From HGM04593 sp045588485 (GTDB lineage: Bacteria; Bacteroidota; Bacteroidia; Bacteroidales; Bacteroidaceae): a stretch of 14,687 bases of DNA. Below the pieces are notes generated by a model that saw only the letters and a program-made list of their open reading frames with translations, had not been told where the DNA came from and searched no databases. Location: assembly GCA_045588485.1 (NCBI GenBank), contig JAZNEI010000020.1:1-14687 (forward strand), written 5' to 3'. Both the position numbers and the translations under genes were made by a program. Each line of letters opens with the position of its first letter. The stretch's first letter is position 1. Below are positions 1 to 7,278 of the stretch, piece after piece.

Positions 1-1757
1 AAGGCTCTTCGTTTCAGTTCGTGGCCGAGAACAGGCACTTTACAGGTTCGGACTCCTATTCGCTCTCTATTACCTTTCCGCTGAAAGGGTGCAGTGAGAA
101 CATTGCAATATTCGGCAATATTCACCGTACCGATGTTGAAAGGGAGCAGGTGAATTTTGACTGTACCATTATAGACAGGAAATTCCGTCGTGAGGGTATT
201 ATTACCATTACGAGCATATCGGACAGCGAGGTAAAGACGCAGTTCCTTGAAGGGCGTAGCGTACAGAATTATGATATAAAGTTTGATGAAATTTATATCA
301 ATGAATTGCAGCTTGGCTCATATTCTCCGACTCTTACTTCATCGCCATACGATAGTTGGCGCGGTATTGACCGTAGCCAAAATTATGTTGCTCTTCCGTG
401 GGTGAACAACTCCAGCGGTAATGTGCAGAACAAGATTACAAAGCCGTCATCAGGTGCGAATTGGCAATGGGGTAGCGATGTGAAAGGACTGTCGTATCAA
501 CCTTACCTTGTATATATAATAAGGCTTATATGTATTAGACTTGAATACGAGGTTGATATTTCCGAGATAGAGAAGTCGCAATACAAGTACCTCATTATAT
601 GCAATGCCTTGCCGTATGCTTGGGAAAATTACTATTGGGAGTCTATTCTGCCTCATTGGACTGTTACGGAGTTCTTCGAGCAGTTGGGCTATCTGCTTGG
701 GGGTGATTTCAGTATCGACCATAAAGCACACAGCATAGTGTTTCACTTTATTCGTAGTGAGCAGGAGAAGATACAGCCTTGCCGTATCGACAAGGTAGTA
801 GATAGTTATTCTGCCGATGTTTCACAGGATAATGCCTGCAAGTACATCGAACAGGTAGGTTTGAGGTATGCAGACTGCGACCACCAAGCTTGGAAGAGTT
901 ATGTATGCGATTGGTTCATCAACGAGAACAGGCGTTCCGTGAAGGAATTTCCCGATATGGGAGAATTTGAGTATTATCTTTATCAATATATGGACGACTC
1001 GGACGATAGAGGCGGTTATTGGTATGAGGGGAGCGGTAGCGTGCGTGCAATGAACTACATTTTCTATGTAAAAGATGTTGATACCTATTTTGTAGCAAGG
1101 TGCTTTTATTGTCGGAAGCGGACAGGCGACTTTACTTGGTGGCAACAGGAGTATGTGGTTATGCCTATAAATGTTTTCAGAGAGAGAAAAAGCAGTAATG
1201 AGAATGGCGAAACCATTGAACTTAAATGCGTACCTGTATGGCTGGATAATGTAGAGGGCTATAATTGGGGTATATATCTCGACCTGCCGGAGTTTGATGC
1301 GTCAGCTTCTGAAGAGAACTATGAGCGCACGAATGACAATAACGGCTGGAACCCGTCAGGGCAACAGGTGCCTGTTGTAAATAATCTGCTTGCTGGGGAG
1401 AGGGAGAGAAAGACGGAATTCTTCGATAAGATATATCTTGGTTTTTGGACGGGAAATGCACTTACAACATACCTTATGCCGTGTCCGATTATTGATTACA
1501 TTACAGTCGTCGGTGAGCGTACCTATCATATTAAAGATATGTCGCTTCGTCTTACGAATGGTTATAACAAACAGCAATTCTATACCCTTGAAGAAAATGT
1601 CAAATATACTTTCTCCTTCCTTGCAGATGATATACCTAACCCTCGTGCCCTGTTCTATATAAAAGGACAGAGGTATTTGTGTGAAAAAATAACTGCAACA
1701 TTCACTGAAAATGGAATGTCGCAGTTATTGAAAGGGGTTTTTTATAAGGTCAGATGA
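1..1757 (+). CDS. Phage tail/baseplate-like structural protein, 5'-truncated by the window
   Basis: The reading frame is already open at base 3 (GSSFQF before VAENRHF), so the GTG at 21 is probably an internal valine and the gene starts outside the window. About 585 residues are visible. The N-terminal part (FTGSDSYSLSITFPLKG, then an IAIFGNIHR stretch) resembles a conserved segment I associate with tail or baseplate proteins encoded near the end of the structural operon in Bacteroides prophages. That link is from memory, not a search. The rest is rich in Tyr and Trp and has no transmembrane segment, as expected for a virion protein. The stop codon at 1755-1757 lies inside the 3' end of the convergent integrase gene (8-bp overlap). 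Structural role is likely; the precise position in the tail is unknown. It could also be a tail-fibre-attachment protein. Confidence 0.5.
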   Translation, partial: GSSFQFVAENRHFTGSDSYSLSITFPLKGCSENIAIFGNIHRTDVEREQVNFDCTIIDRKFRREGIITITSISDSEVKTQFLEGRSVQNYDIKFDEIYINELQLGSYSPTLTSSPYDSWRGIDRSQNYVALPWVNNSSGNVQNKITKPSSGANWQWGSDVKGLSYQPYLVYIIRLICIRLEYEVDISEIEKSQYKYLIICNALPYAWENYYWESILPHWTVTEFFEQLGYLLGGDFSIDHKAHSIVFHFIRSEQEKIQPCRIDKVVDSYSADVSQDNACKYIEQVGLRYADCDHQAWKSYVCDWFINENRRSVKEFPDMGEFEYYLYQYMDDSDDRGGYWYEGSGSVRAMNYIFYVKDVDTYFVARCFYCRKRTGDFTWWQQEYVVMPINVFRERKSSNENGETIELKCVPVWLDNVEGYNWGIYLDLPEFDASASEENYERTNDNNGWNPSGQQVPVVNNLLAGERERKTEFFDKIYLGFWTGNALTTYLMPCPIIDYITVVGERTYHIKDMSLRLTNGYNKQQFYTLEENVKYTFSFLADDIPNPRALFYIKGQRYLCEKITATFTENGMSQLLKGVFYKVR

Positions 1758-2895
1758 TTGCTCTTGAAAGGTCGTTTGCGTGGTTGGCTATGGTAGATTT
1801 CAGCACCTTTGCATAGATTTGTGTTGTCTTTACATCTTTATGGCCTAACATACGCGCGACCTTTTCAATAGGTATGTCGTGCGATAGGCTTAATGTCGCG
1901 AATGAGTGCCGGGCAACGTGGAATGTTACAGGCTTATTCAGCCCCAATCGCACCTCAATCATATGCAGGCTATCATTCGCTTTTTGGTTGCTTATTTTGG
2001 GGAGCCTGAAATTATACCTTTTCAATACTTCCATTGCAGGTGGTAGTATGGGGGTGAAAAAATTAGTACCTGTTTTCAGTCGAGAGCCGTCAATATAAAA
2101 TAGGTCGTCTATTTGCTCCGTCATCGTAAAGAAATCAAAGTCCTGCGTATCGCAAAAGGCAAGTCCTGTATATGATGCAAAGATGAAGAGGTCGCGTACA
2201 CGGGCTTCTCTTTGGGGAAGTTCAATTTCTCGCATTTTCTTCAGTTCAATTTCCGATAGAGGCCTGCGCTCTTTGCATTTACCGCGAGGGAACTTTACAA
2301 TGTCGTAGGGGTCTTTATCTATAAGTCCTCTTTCATAAGCAAGTCTAACGTATAGTTTTACCCTTTTATGATAGTTGTAAACCGCTACATCTGTCCTTGT
2401 TCCGTCTTCTCTCAACCACAAATCAAACTCCTTCAGCTTCTTAACGGTGAGGTCGGCCATAGTAATTATTCCTCCCCACCTTTTTAGGGCATCTACGGCA
2501 ACATATTTTTGCCGTTTTGTGCTTTCTCTGCTTTTCTCAACTTCAATGGCCTTTTGCATGAACTCTATAAAATTGTTGTTAGAGCCATTATTGGATTTTT
2601 CTTCCTTGACCTTTTCTACTGTTCTTGTCTCTACTCCGATATGCTTGTTGAAATTATCAACTGTCATATCTTCGCCAAGAAGTTCCATAGCACTTACTAT
2701 CTTCTGATAGTTTGTGATTTCCCTCTTTAAGAATGGGGCATCTTTGTAAACTTCCCATTCTTCGGGAGTCATTGAGTCCACGATGATTTTCTTTACCGCA
2801 AGTCGGGATAGTTGAATTATGATTTCAACATTGCCCTTACCTGTTGCTTCAACTCTCTTTCTTCGGTCAAAGACCACTCTTACATTTGTTGCCAT
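1750..2895 (-). CDS. Tyrosine recombinase (phage/element integrase)
   Basis: This 381-residue protein should catalyse site-specific integration and excision of the element. It has an N-terminal arm-type DNA-binding domain (about residues 1-90), a linker rich in Lys, Glu and Asn, a SAM-like core-binding domain (about 108-200) and a C-terminal catalytic domain (about 210-381). Visible catalytic residues are K274 in SRLKTG, H326 and R329 in FHVARHSFAT, H352 in LGHKDV, and the nucleophile Y361 in QIYAKV. The position of the first conserved Arg reads TGLAFCD (A246), so Arg I seems absent, as in some Bacteroidetes recombinases such as IntDOT. The gene is transcribed away from the tRNA-Arg gene, and its ATG (2893-2895) faces the repeat-rich attachment region. 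It converges on the tail gene. Family assignment is certain; the exact element type is inferred. Confidence 0.93.
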   Translation of the reverse strand: MATNVRVVFDRRKRVEATGKGNVEIIIQLSRLAVKKIIVDSMTPEEWEVYKDAPFLKREITNYQKIVSAMELLGEDMTVDNFNKHIGVETRTVEKVKEEKSNNGSNNNFIEFMQKAIEVEKSRESTKRQKYVAVDALKRWGGIITMADLTVKKLKEFDLWLREDGTRTDVAVYNYHKRVKLYVRLAYERGLIDKDPYDIVKFPRGKCKERRPLSEIELKKMREIELPQREARVRDLFIFASYTGLAFCDTQDFDFFTMTEQIDDLFYIDGSRLKTGTNFFTPILPPAMEVLKRYNFRLPKISNQKANDSLHMIEVRLGLNKPVTFHVARHSFATLSLSHDIPIEKVARMLGHKDVKTTQIYAKVLKSTIANHANDLSRAII

Positions 2896-3006
2896 AGTCG
2901 TAATTTTTTTTGCGAACAGGTGAGAAATGACAAGGGAACTGTTAATTATTCTTAAAAACGCATTGGCTCTACGATTATGGCTGAATTTTCGTGAAAGTTG
3001 GCAAAC

Positions 3007-3048
3007 TTGGTTTGCATTTTAGGCAGGTTGGTTTGCACTTGGTTTGCA
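3007..3048. repeat. Three direct repeats TTGGTTTGCA in the attachment region
   Basis: TTGGTTTGCA occurs at 3007-3016, 3028-3037 and 3039-3048. The start-to-start distances of 21 and 11 bp are close to two and one helical turns, so all copies face the same side of the DNA. Just before them GCAAAC (3001-3006) and GTTTGC (3010-3015) form an inverted pair. The position between integrase start and tRNA suggests integrase arm-type, excisionase or repressor sites. The function is inferred. Confidence 0.6.
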
Positions 3049-3054
3049 TTTTTT

Positions 3055-3088
3055 GTCTTTTTCAGTCTTTTTTTGTCTTTCTCTGTCT
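3055..3088. repeat. Four GTCT motifs with an exact 10-bp period
   Basis: GTCT starts at 3055, 3065, 3075 and 3085, each followed by a T-rich stretch (GTCTTTTT-like, with the last copies diverged). The exact 10-bp spacing puts the motifs on one helix face, and the phased T-tracts may bend the DNA. The array follows directly after the TTGGTTTGCA repeats. It probably belongs to the attachment/regulatory region of the element. The binding protein is unknown. Confidence 0.5.
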
Positions 3089-3090
3089 GC

Positions 3091-3148
3091 TCAATAGTTA
3101 AACAAAAAATAAATTTAAGTTACGACTATCTAACAAATAAACTATTGA
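3091..3148. repeat. 9-bp inverted repeat in the element/tRNA interval
   Basis: TCAATAGTT (3091-3099) and its reverse complement AACTATTGA (3140-3148) flank a 40-bp AT-rich spacer. The pair lies between the phased repeats and the tRNA terminator. It may be a core-flanking or excisionase-related site, but in such AT-rich DNA a 9-bp pair could arise by chance. Confidence 0.3.
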
Positions 3149-3179
3149 TATTCCTTTAATTACCTCGTTTTAAGCATAT

Positions 3180-3214
3180 AAAAAAAGGAAAGTAAGATAA
3201 ATAACTTACTTTCC
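3180..3214 (-). terminator. Intrinsic terminator of the tRNA-Arg gene
   Basis: Read on the minus strand, GGAAAGTAAG (3205-3214) pairs perfectly with CTTACTTTCC (3187-3196) around an 8-nt AT loop, and a run of six T follows (3181-3186). The hairpin starts 6 nt after the tRNA 3' end, as expected for rho-independent termination of a single tRNA transcript. If the element inserted in the tRNA 3' end, this terminator may have come with the element or be part of the restored target. Confidence 0.8.
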
Positions 3215-3220
3215 CCTTTG

Positions 3221-3294
<74 letters not shown>

Positions 3295-3330
3295 AACCTT
3301 TTACGATTGGTCTGTTGCGCCAATCGGGTG

Positions 3331-3362
3331 CAAAGATAGTGCTTTTATCGGCTCGAACCAAT
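3331..3362 (-). promoter_or_regulatory. Bacteroidetes-type promoter for tRNA-Arg
   Basis: On the minus strand a -33 element ATTG (3359-3362) is followed after 20 nt by TATCTTTG (3331-3338), matching the Bacteroidetes -7 consensus TAnnTTTG. The predicted start near 3324 would give a leader of about 30 nt before the mature tRNA 5' end at 3294. The region between tRNA and the next gene (3295-3415) holds nothing else that I can recognise. Confidence 0.7.
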
Positions 3363-3415
3363 AAAAATTAAAAGTTTTTTGTGTAAAGTTAAGAAAGAAC
3401 TTATGATTGGCCTTA

Positions 3416-4087
3416 TCAGTCGAGCCATACAGCCTCGAGCAGCTCTTCTAATGATGGTACTAAAATCTCTTTACGGCTAAGCTCTAATAGTCCCTGTTGC
3501 TGCATGTTGTTGAGTGCGCGTGAAATGTTTATGCGTGTCTCTGATAGTTGGTGGGCCAGTTCTTCCATTTTTATAATAAGTCTTTTGCGCCCGGTTTGTA
3601 GTTCGCTGCGCAGTGCAATGAAGCGAGCGATACGCCCTTCTATACTCTGCGGTATGTTTCTCCATATCTGATGGTCGAGCATCTGCTCTTGACGGCTGAT
3701 GAGGTTCAGAAGGTTTATGCCGAAAATGTGGTGCTTCGAAAATTCGCTGTACAGGTATGCTTTGCTTATTGTGAGTACGCTGCACTCTCCTTTTGCATAA
3801 TAACTGTGTCGGTAGCTTGTTTGTATGCCGTACATAGAACCCGGCTCGATGGCGAATGGTGCATCGAGTGTCTCATAGAGTTTGTATCCGTTGTCGGGGG
3901 TAGAGCGTTCGCTCTCTAACGCTCCTTGAATGAGTATTACAAAATTCTCGCAGCTCTCTCCATTGGAAATAATAAGTTCTCCATCGCTGTGACGACTGAA
4001 ATTGAACTTCACTTTGTCAAGGATTGCTGTAAGCTCGTCCTTGCTCATTCCCTGGAAATATGGTAGTTTTAATAGGCTCTCGTACAT
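3416..4087 (-). CDS. Crp/Fnr-family transcriptional regulator
   Basis: A 223-residue protein of normal length for the family. Residues about 15-120 look like a cyclic-nucleotide-binding-type beta-roll effector domain (for example the ENFVILIQGALE strand-turn segment). A long dimerisation helix follows at about 120-160. The C-terminal winged helix-turn-helix spans about 170-212, with the recognition helix around SETRINISRALNNMQQQG. No cluster of N-terminal cysteines is visible, so an Fe-S sensor of the FNR kind is unlikely, and the ligand is unknown. The gene stands alone, its 3' end towards the tRNA and its 5' end divergent from miaA. The intergenic region carries Fnr-geometry dyads, but regulation of miaA by this protein is only a hypothesis. 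Family confidence is high; function is unassigned. Confidence 0.85.
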   Translation of the reverse strand: MYESLLKLPYFQGMSKDELTAILDKVKFNFSRHSDGELIISNGESCENFVILIQGALESERSTPDNGYKLYETLDAPFAIEPGSMYGIQTSYRHSYYAKGECSVLTISKAYLYSEFSKHHIFGINLLNLISRQEQMLDHQIWRNIPQSIEGRIARFIALRSELQTGRKRLIIKMEELAHQLSETRINISRALNNMQQQGLLELSRKEILVPSLEELLEAVWLD

Positions 4088-4107
4088 TTTTTAATTGAAT
4101 ATCTATA

Positions 4108-4115
4108 CAAAGATA
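4108..4115 (-). promoter_or_regulatory. -7 promoter element of the Crp/Fnr regulator
   Basis: TATCTTTG on the minus strand (4108-4115) is a full match to the TAnnTTTG -7 element and lies 20 bp before the ATG at 4085-4087, giving a short leader of about 14 nt. No convincing TTTG -33 element is present at the usual 19-21 nt spacing. An ATTG (4132-4135) sits at 16 nt. Confidence 0.5.
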
Positions 4116-4246
4116 GCTCTCTTTGTTGTTACAATGTATTCTTTTGGTTTTCTTTTTGTCTTTTTTAAGTTAAAATTTGTTGCGTTGAGTGGTTGTGCGA
4201 TATGTCGTGTTGTGTATGTTTACTTTGTGGGAACTTACATTATGTC

Positions 4247-4498
4247 TTTGTTGTATCTTTAAAGTGCACTTTTAAGATAGCCTGCACTCGCTTTGAAAAA
4301 TATTCAAGCAAGCTTGATATTTCTCGCTCGTTTGTTGTATTTTTAAAGTGAACTTTTAAGATTGCCTGCACTCGCTTTGAAAAATATTCAAACAAGCTTG
4401 ATATTTCTCGCTCGTTTGTTGTATCTTTAAAGTAAACTTTTAAGATTGCCTGCACTCGCTTTGAAAAATATTCAAGCGAGCTTGATATTTCTCGCTCG
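4247..4498. repeat. Three tandem copies of an 84-bp repeat
   Basis: Units start at 4247, 4331 and 4415. A fourth copy begins at 4499 with TTTGTTGTATCTTT and then diverges. Pairs of units differ at about four positions (about 95 percent identity). Each unit has a near-palindrome around AAAGTGCACTTT (perfect in unit 1 at 4261-4272, decayed in units 2 and 3) and a dyad TCAAG-N4-CTTGA (4304-4317; 4388-4401 with one mismatch; 4472-4485). Because 84 is a multiple of 3, one minus-strand frame stays open as a 28-residue repeat, but I consider this a side effect. The array fills most of the interval between the divergent regulator and miaA. The rest of the interval (4116-4246 and 4514-4599) shows nothing further. 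Confidence 0.9.
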
Positions 4499-4513
4499 TT
4501 TGTTGTATCTTTG
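4482..4513 (+). promoter_or_regulatory. Promoter of the miaA cluster
   Basis: TTG (4482-4484), a 21-nt spacer and TATCTTTG (4506-4513) fit the Bacteroidetes promoter consensus. Initiation near 4520 would leave a leader of about 80 nt before the miaA ATG at 4600. The -7 element sits at the start of the diverged fourth repeat copy. The full repeats have TATCTTTA or TATTTTTA here, lacking the final G. The -33 element lies inside the dyad at 4472-4485. Confidence 0.65.
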
Positions 4514-4599
4514 CTGAGACTGCGAAGATGGCTGAACTTGTTTTAATATATAATTTTATATATTTCACTTGTTTATAATCTGGCGGCAACATAAACAGA

Positions 4600-5541
4600 A
4601 TGGAAAATTCGTCTGCAAAATACGATATGTTGGCTGTTGTAGGGCCGACAGCTTGCGGCAAGACTGCTCTTGCCGTGGAATTGGCTATGGCTCTTGGTGG
4701 CGAGGTGATAAGTGCCGACAGTCGCCAGGTTTATCGTGGAATGGATATTGGAACGGGAAAAGACCTTGCCGAATATGTTAGGGGCAATGTGGTTATTCCT
4801 GTACATCTTGTTGATATAGTTGATGCAGGCGAGAAATATAACGTCTTTGAGTTTCAACGCGATTTTTTGGTTGCATATAATGATGTGCTTTCACGTGGGG
4901 CGCTTCCTGTGATGTGCGGTGGCAGTGGTATGTATGTCGAATCGGTGCTCAGGGGGTATAGACTATTGCCTGTCCCCGAGAATCAGCCTCTTCGTGAGCG
5001 TCTCGCAAACTGTTCACTCAAGGAGCTTGAGGCTATTCTTGCGACATATAAGACGTTGCATAATAACACTGATACCGACACTGTGAAACGTGCCATTCGT
5101 GCCATAGAGATTGAGGAGTATTATGCTTCGTGTCCGATAGAGGAACGTAGCTTTCCTGCGATAAATGCTCTTACTATCGGTGTTGATGTCAGCCGTGAGA
5201 TACGCCGTGAGAGGATAAGCCGTCGCCTGAGAGCGCGTATCGATGAGGGGCTTATTGATGAGGTGCAAACTCTGCTCGACAGTGGACTTACACCCGAGCA
5301 GCTTATCTATTATGGACTTGAATACAAGTTTGTGACGCTTTATGTAACCGGCGCTATGAAACGTGACGAGATGATAAACGGACTCGAGATTGCTATTCAT
5401 CAGTTTGCTAAGAGACAGATGACGTGGTTCCGTGGAATGGAGCGCCGAGGAGTTAAAATTAATTGGGTTGATGCCTTTCTGCCTGTTGAAGAGCAGATTG
5501 GAATAATAAAGGAGTGGTTCTATGATAAAGGCGCAGAATGA
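4600..5541 (+). CDS. miaA: tRNA dimethylallyltransferase
   Basis: Transfers the dimethylallyl group from DMAPP to N6 of adenosine 37 in tRNAs that read codons starting with U, forming i6A. The 313-residue length is normal for MiaA. The P-loop GPTACGKT is at residues 15-22 and is followed by the DMAPP/tRNA-binding motif ISADSRQVYRGMDIGTGK (about 37-54). CGGSGMYVES (106-115) and the C-terminal IHQFAKRQMTWFRG (266-279) are also typical. The ATG at 4600 places the P-loop at the usual distance. It is the first gene of a probable operon: the lipid kinase gene begins 20 bp before the miaA stop codon, suggesting translational coupling. Many Bacteroidetes carry two MiaA-type genes, so a paralogue elsewhere is possible. 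Expression probably starts from the promoter beside the 84-bp repeats. Confidence 0.95.
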   Translation: MENSSAKYDMLAVVGPTACGKTALAVELAMALGGEVISADSRQVYRGMDIGTGKDLAEYVRGNVVIPVHLVDIVDAGEKYNVFEFQRDFLVAYNDVLSRGALPVMCGGSGMYVESVLRGYRLLPVPENQPLRERLANCSLKELEAILATYKTLHNNTDTDTVKRAIRAIEIEEYYASCPIEERSFPAINALTIGVDVSREIRRERISRRLRARIDEGLIDEVQTLLDSGLTPEQLIYYGLEYKFVTLYVTGAMKRDEMINGLEIAIHQFAKRQMTWFRGMERRGVKINWVDAFLPVEEQIGIIKEWFYDKGAE

Positions 5542-6472
5542 TAACAGACACCGATGGGGAATAATATATTGCCCGAGGGTGGGAGCGTGGAAGCCAATGA
5601 AACGTTGGAACGAGATTCGTGACTACCTGAGAGAGCGTGGAGTAGAGTATGACCTTTTGCAGTCCGAGAATTACAGTTCCATTGAACGTCTCACCCGTGT
5701 GCTTGCCGACAATGGCTACGAGACAATTGTACTTGTGGGTGGTGATGGTGCGCTTCAGGATGCCATAAATGGTATTATGGCTTCGGAAAACCGTTCAAAG
5801 ATTGCTTTCGGAATAATCCCCAATGGTATAGCAAATGACTTTGCTAGATATTGGGGGCTTAATGACTATGATTTCAGGCATGCGGTTGACTGCATTATGG
5901 CAAGGCGTACACGCGCTGTAGATGTGGGCTGTTGTTGCTATACTACTTCAGAGGGTGAGCAGAAACGTTATTTTGTTAATGTACTGAATATAGGTCTTAC
6001 GGCTCATCTTGTCGAGATTGCCAATCGCAAACGCTATATGTTTGCACGTGCGCAATCGGCGCTTACCGGCTTAATACATCTGCTGTTTCATCGACAGAAT
6101 TATAATATGAAAATTGTGCTTAACAATCAGACTGTCGAGCAAAAGTTTATGATGCTTTGTATCGGAAATTCACGTGGCTATGGAATGACACCGAGTGCTG
6201 TCCCATATAATGGATGGCTCGATGTCTCGGCTATAAAGATGCCGAAGTTTCTGGGTATGTTGCAGGGGCTGTTTATGGTGGCACGAAAAAAGATTATGAA
6301 TTACAAACTGATGGTACCTTTCCGTACAACAGAGATTATAATCGAGAGTGTAGATGATGCTCATGCCGGAATAGATGGCCGTCCTTTTAAACCCACCTAT
6401 CCGATGCGTGTCGAGGTGATACCCGAGGCTTTTAATTTTATAATACCGAATAGGAAAATCAAAACACAATAG
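5522..6472 (+). CDS. Diacylglycerol kinase-family lipid kinase (YegS/DgkB-like)
   Basis: A 316-residue cytosolic or peripheral-membrane protein of the DAGK catalytic family, which phosphorylates diacylglycerol or related lipids with ATP. The nucleotide-binding motif reads VGGDGALQDAINGIM (72-86) instead of the common GGDGT form, followed by GIIPNGIANDFARYWG (97-112). The second domain holds GNSRGYGMTPSAVPYNGWLD (215-234) and IDGRPF (284-289). In YegS and DgkB the last motif is xDGE with Glu proposed as catalytic, so Arg here is a deviation that may be normal for the Bacteroidetes branch. The gene overlaps miaA by 20 bp and ends 2 bp before kdsA, so it is almost certainly co-transcribed. The link with kdsA suggests an envelope role. 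The substrate is not known. Confidence 0.85.
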   Translation: MIKAQNDNRHRWGIIYCPRVGAWKPMKRWNEIRDYLRERGVEYDLLQSENYSSIERLTRVLADNGYETIVLVGGDGALQDAINGIMASENRSKIAFGIIPNGIANDFARYWGLNDYDFRHAVDCIMARRTRAVDVGCCCYTTSEGEQKRYFVNVLNIGLTAHLVEIANRKRYMFARAQSALTGLIHLLFHRQNYNMKIVLNNQTVEQKFMMLCIGNSRGYGMTPSAVPYNGWLDVSAIKMPKFLGMLQGLFMVARKKIMNYKLMVPFRTTEIIIESVDDAHAGIDGRPFKPTYPMRVEVIPEAFNFIIPNRKIKTQ

Positions 6473-6474
6473 AT

Positions 6475-7278
6475 ATGACAATAAGAGAATTAACAGCTAC
6501 AGATAAGTTCTTTCTGTTGGCAGGCCCCTGTGTAATAGAGGGCGAGGAGATGGCTATGCGCATTGCTGAGCGTATTGTTGCAATGACTGCTGACCGTGGT
6601 ATCCCATACGTGTTCAAAGGCTCGTATCGTAAGGCTAACCGTTCGCGTGTCGACTCTTTTACCGGTATAGGCGATGAGAATGCACTTCGTGTGTTGCGTC
6701 GTGTCCGCGAGACTTTCAATATCCCAGTAATTACCGATATTCACTCGGCCGAGGAGGCTGAGATGGCAGCCGAGTATGTCGATATTCTGCAAATACCGGC
6801 ATTCCTCTGTCGTCAGACCGACCTATTGGTTGCTGCAGCGAAGACCGGTAGAATAGTGAATATTAAGAAAGGCCAGTTCCTCTCGCCAATGGCTATGAAG
6901 TTCGCAGCCGAGAAGGTGGTCTCAGAGGGTGGCGAGGGTCGTGTAATGCTTACCGAGCGTGGTACGACTTTCGGATATCAAGACCTTGTGGTCGATTTTC
7001 GCAGTATTCCGCAGATGCGTAGCTTCGGCTATCCGGTGGTGATGGATATTACCCACTCGTTGCAGCAGCCCAATCAGAGTGCGGGCGTTACAGGAGGTAT
7101 GCCCGAGATGATTGAGACGATGGCAAAGGCTGCCATTGCTGTCGGTGCCGACGGTCTCTTTATCGAGACACATGAGAATCCTGCCGAGGCAAAGAGTGAT
7201 GGCGCGAACATGTTGAGGCTCGACCTTCTCGAAGGGCTGCTCGACCGTCTGCTTCGCTTGCGTGAGGCTGTATTGTAA
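6475..7278 (+). CDS. kdsA: 3-deoxy-8-phosphooctulonate synthase (KDO-8-P synthase)
   Basis: Condenses phosphoenolpyruvate with arabinose 5-phosphate to KDO 8-phosphate, the first committed step to the KDO of the lipopolysaccharide inner core. The 267-residue TIM-barrel protein has the family motifs LAGPCVIEG (15-23), YVFKGSYRKANRS (45-57), PVITDIHSAEEAE (84-96), ILQIPAFLCRQTDL (104-117) and VNIKKGQFLSP (128-138). C19, H194, E231 and D242 match the four metal ligands of the metal-dependent (class II) type; the metal-independent E. coli enzyme has Asn in place of the Cys. The ATG lies 2 bp after the lipid kinase stop, the tightest spacing in the cluster. I see no separate promoter. Confidence 0.97.
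   Translation: MTIRELTATDKFFLLAGPCVIEGEEMAMRIAERIVAMTADRGIPYVFKGSYRKANRSRVDSFTGIGDENALRVLRRVRETFNIPVITDIHSAEEAEMAAEYVDILQIPAFLCRQTDLLVAAAKTGRIVNIKKGQFLSPMAMKFAAEKVVSEGGEGRVMLTERGTTFGYQDLVVDFRSIPQMRSFGYPVVMDITHSLQQPNQSAGVTGGMPEMIETMAKAAIAVGADGLFIETHENPAEAKSDGANMLRLDLLEGLLDRLLRLREAVL

Larger units (their letters stand above)
1..3220. mobile_element. End of an integrated prophage-like element next to tRNA-Arg
   Basis: The stretch joins a phage-type structural gene, a tyrosine recombinase gene and a repeat-rich non-coding segment that runs up to the 3' end of a tRNA-Arg gene. An integrase gene lying between cargo and a tRNA 3' end is the usual layout of tRNA-targeted prophages and integrative elements. 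The left end lies outside the window, so the second attachment site cannot be seen. The exact junction near 3221 is inferred, because no duplicated core is visible here. A prophage is favoured over a conjugative element because of the tail-like gene. No lysis, replication or repressor genes are in view. Confidence 0.65.

Noticed and set aside
21..23. GTG at 21 as the true start of the tail-like gene
   Set aside because: The frame is open to the window edge with protein-like sequence (GSSFQF) before it, so the gene most likely begins outside the window.
4240..4455. Minus-strand frame encoding a repeated 28-residue peptide
   Set aside because: It is the 84-bp tandem repeat read in an open frame. 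84 is a multiple of 3, so the frame stays open without selection; the differences do not favour synonymous sites, and the region contains promoter and dyad elements.
4247..4513. CRISPR array
   Set aside because: The units are directly adjacent, nearly identical along all 84 bp and have no variable spacers; no cas genes are nearby.
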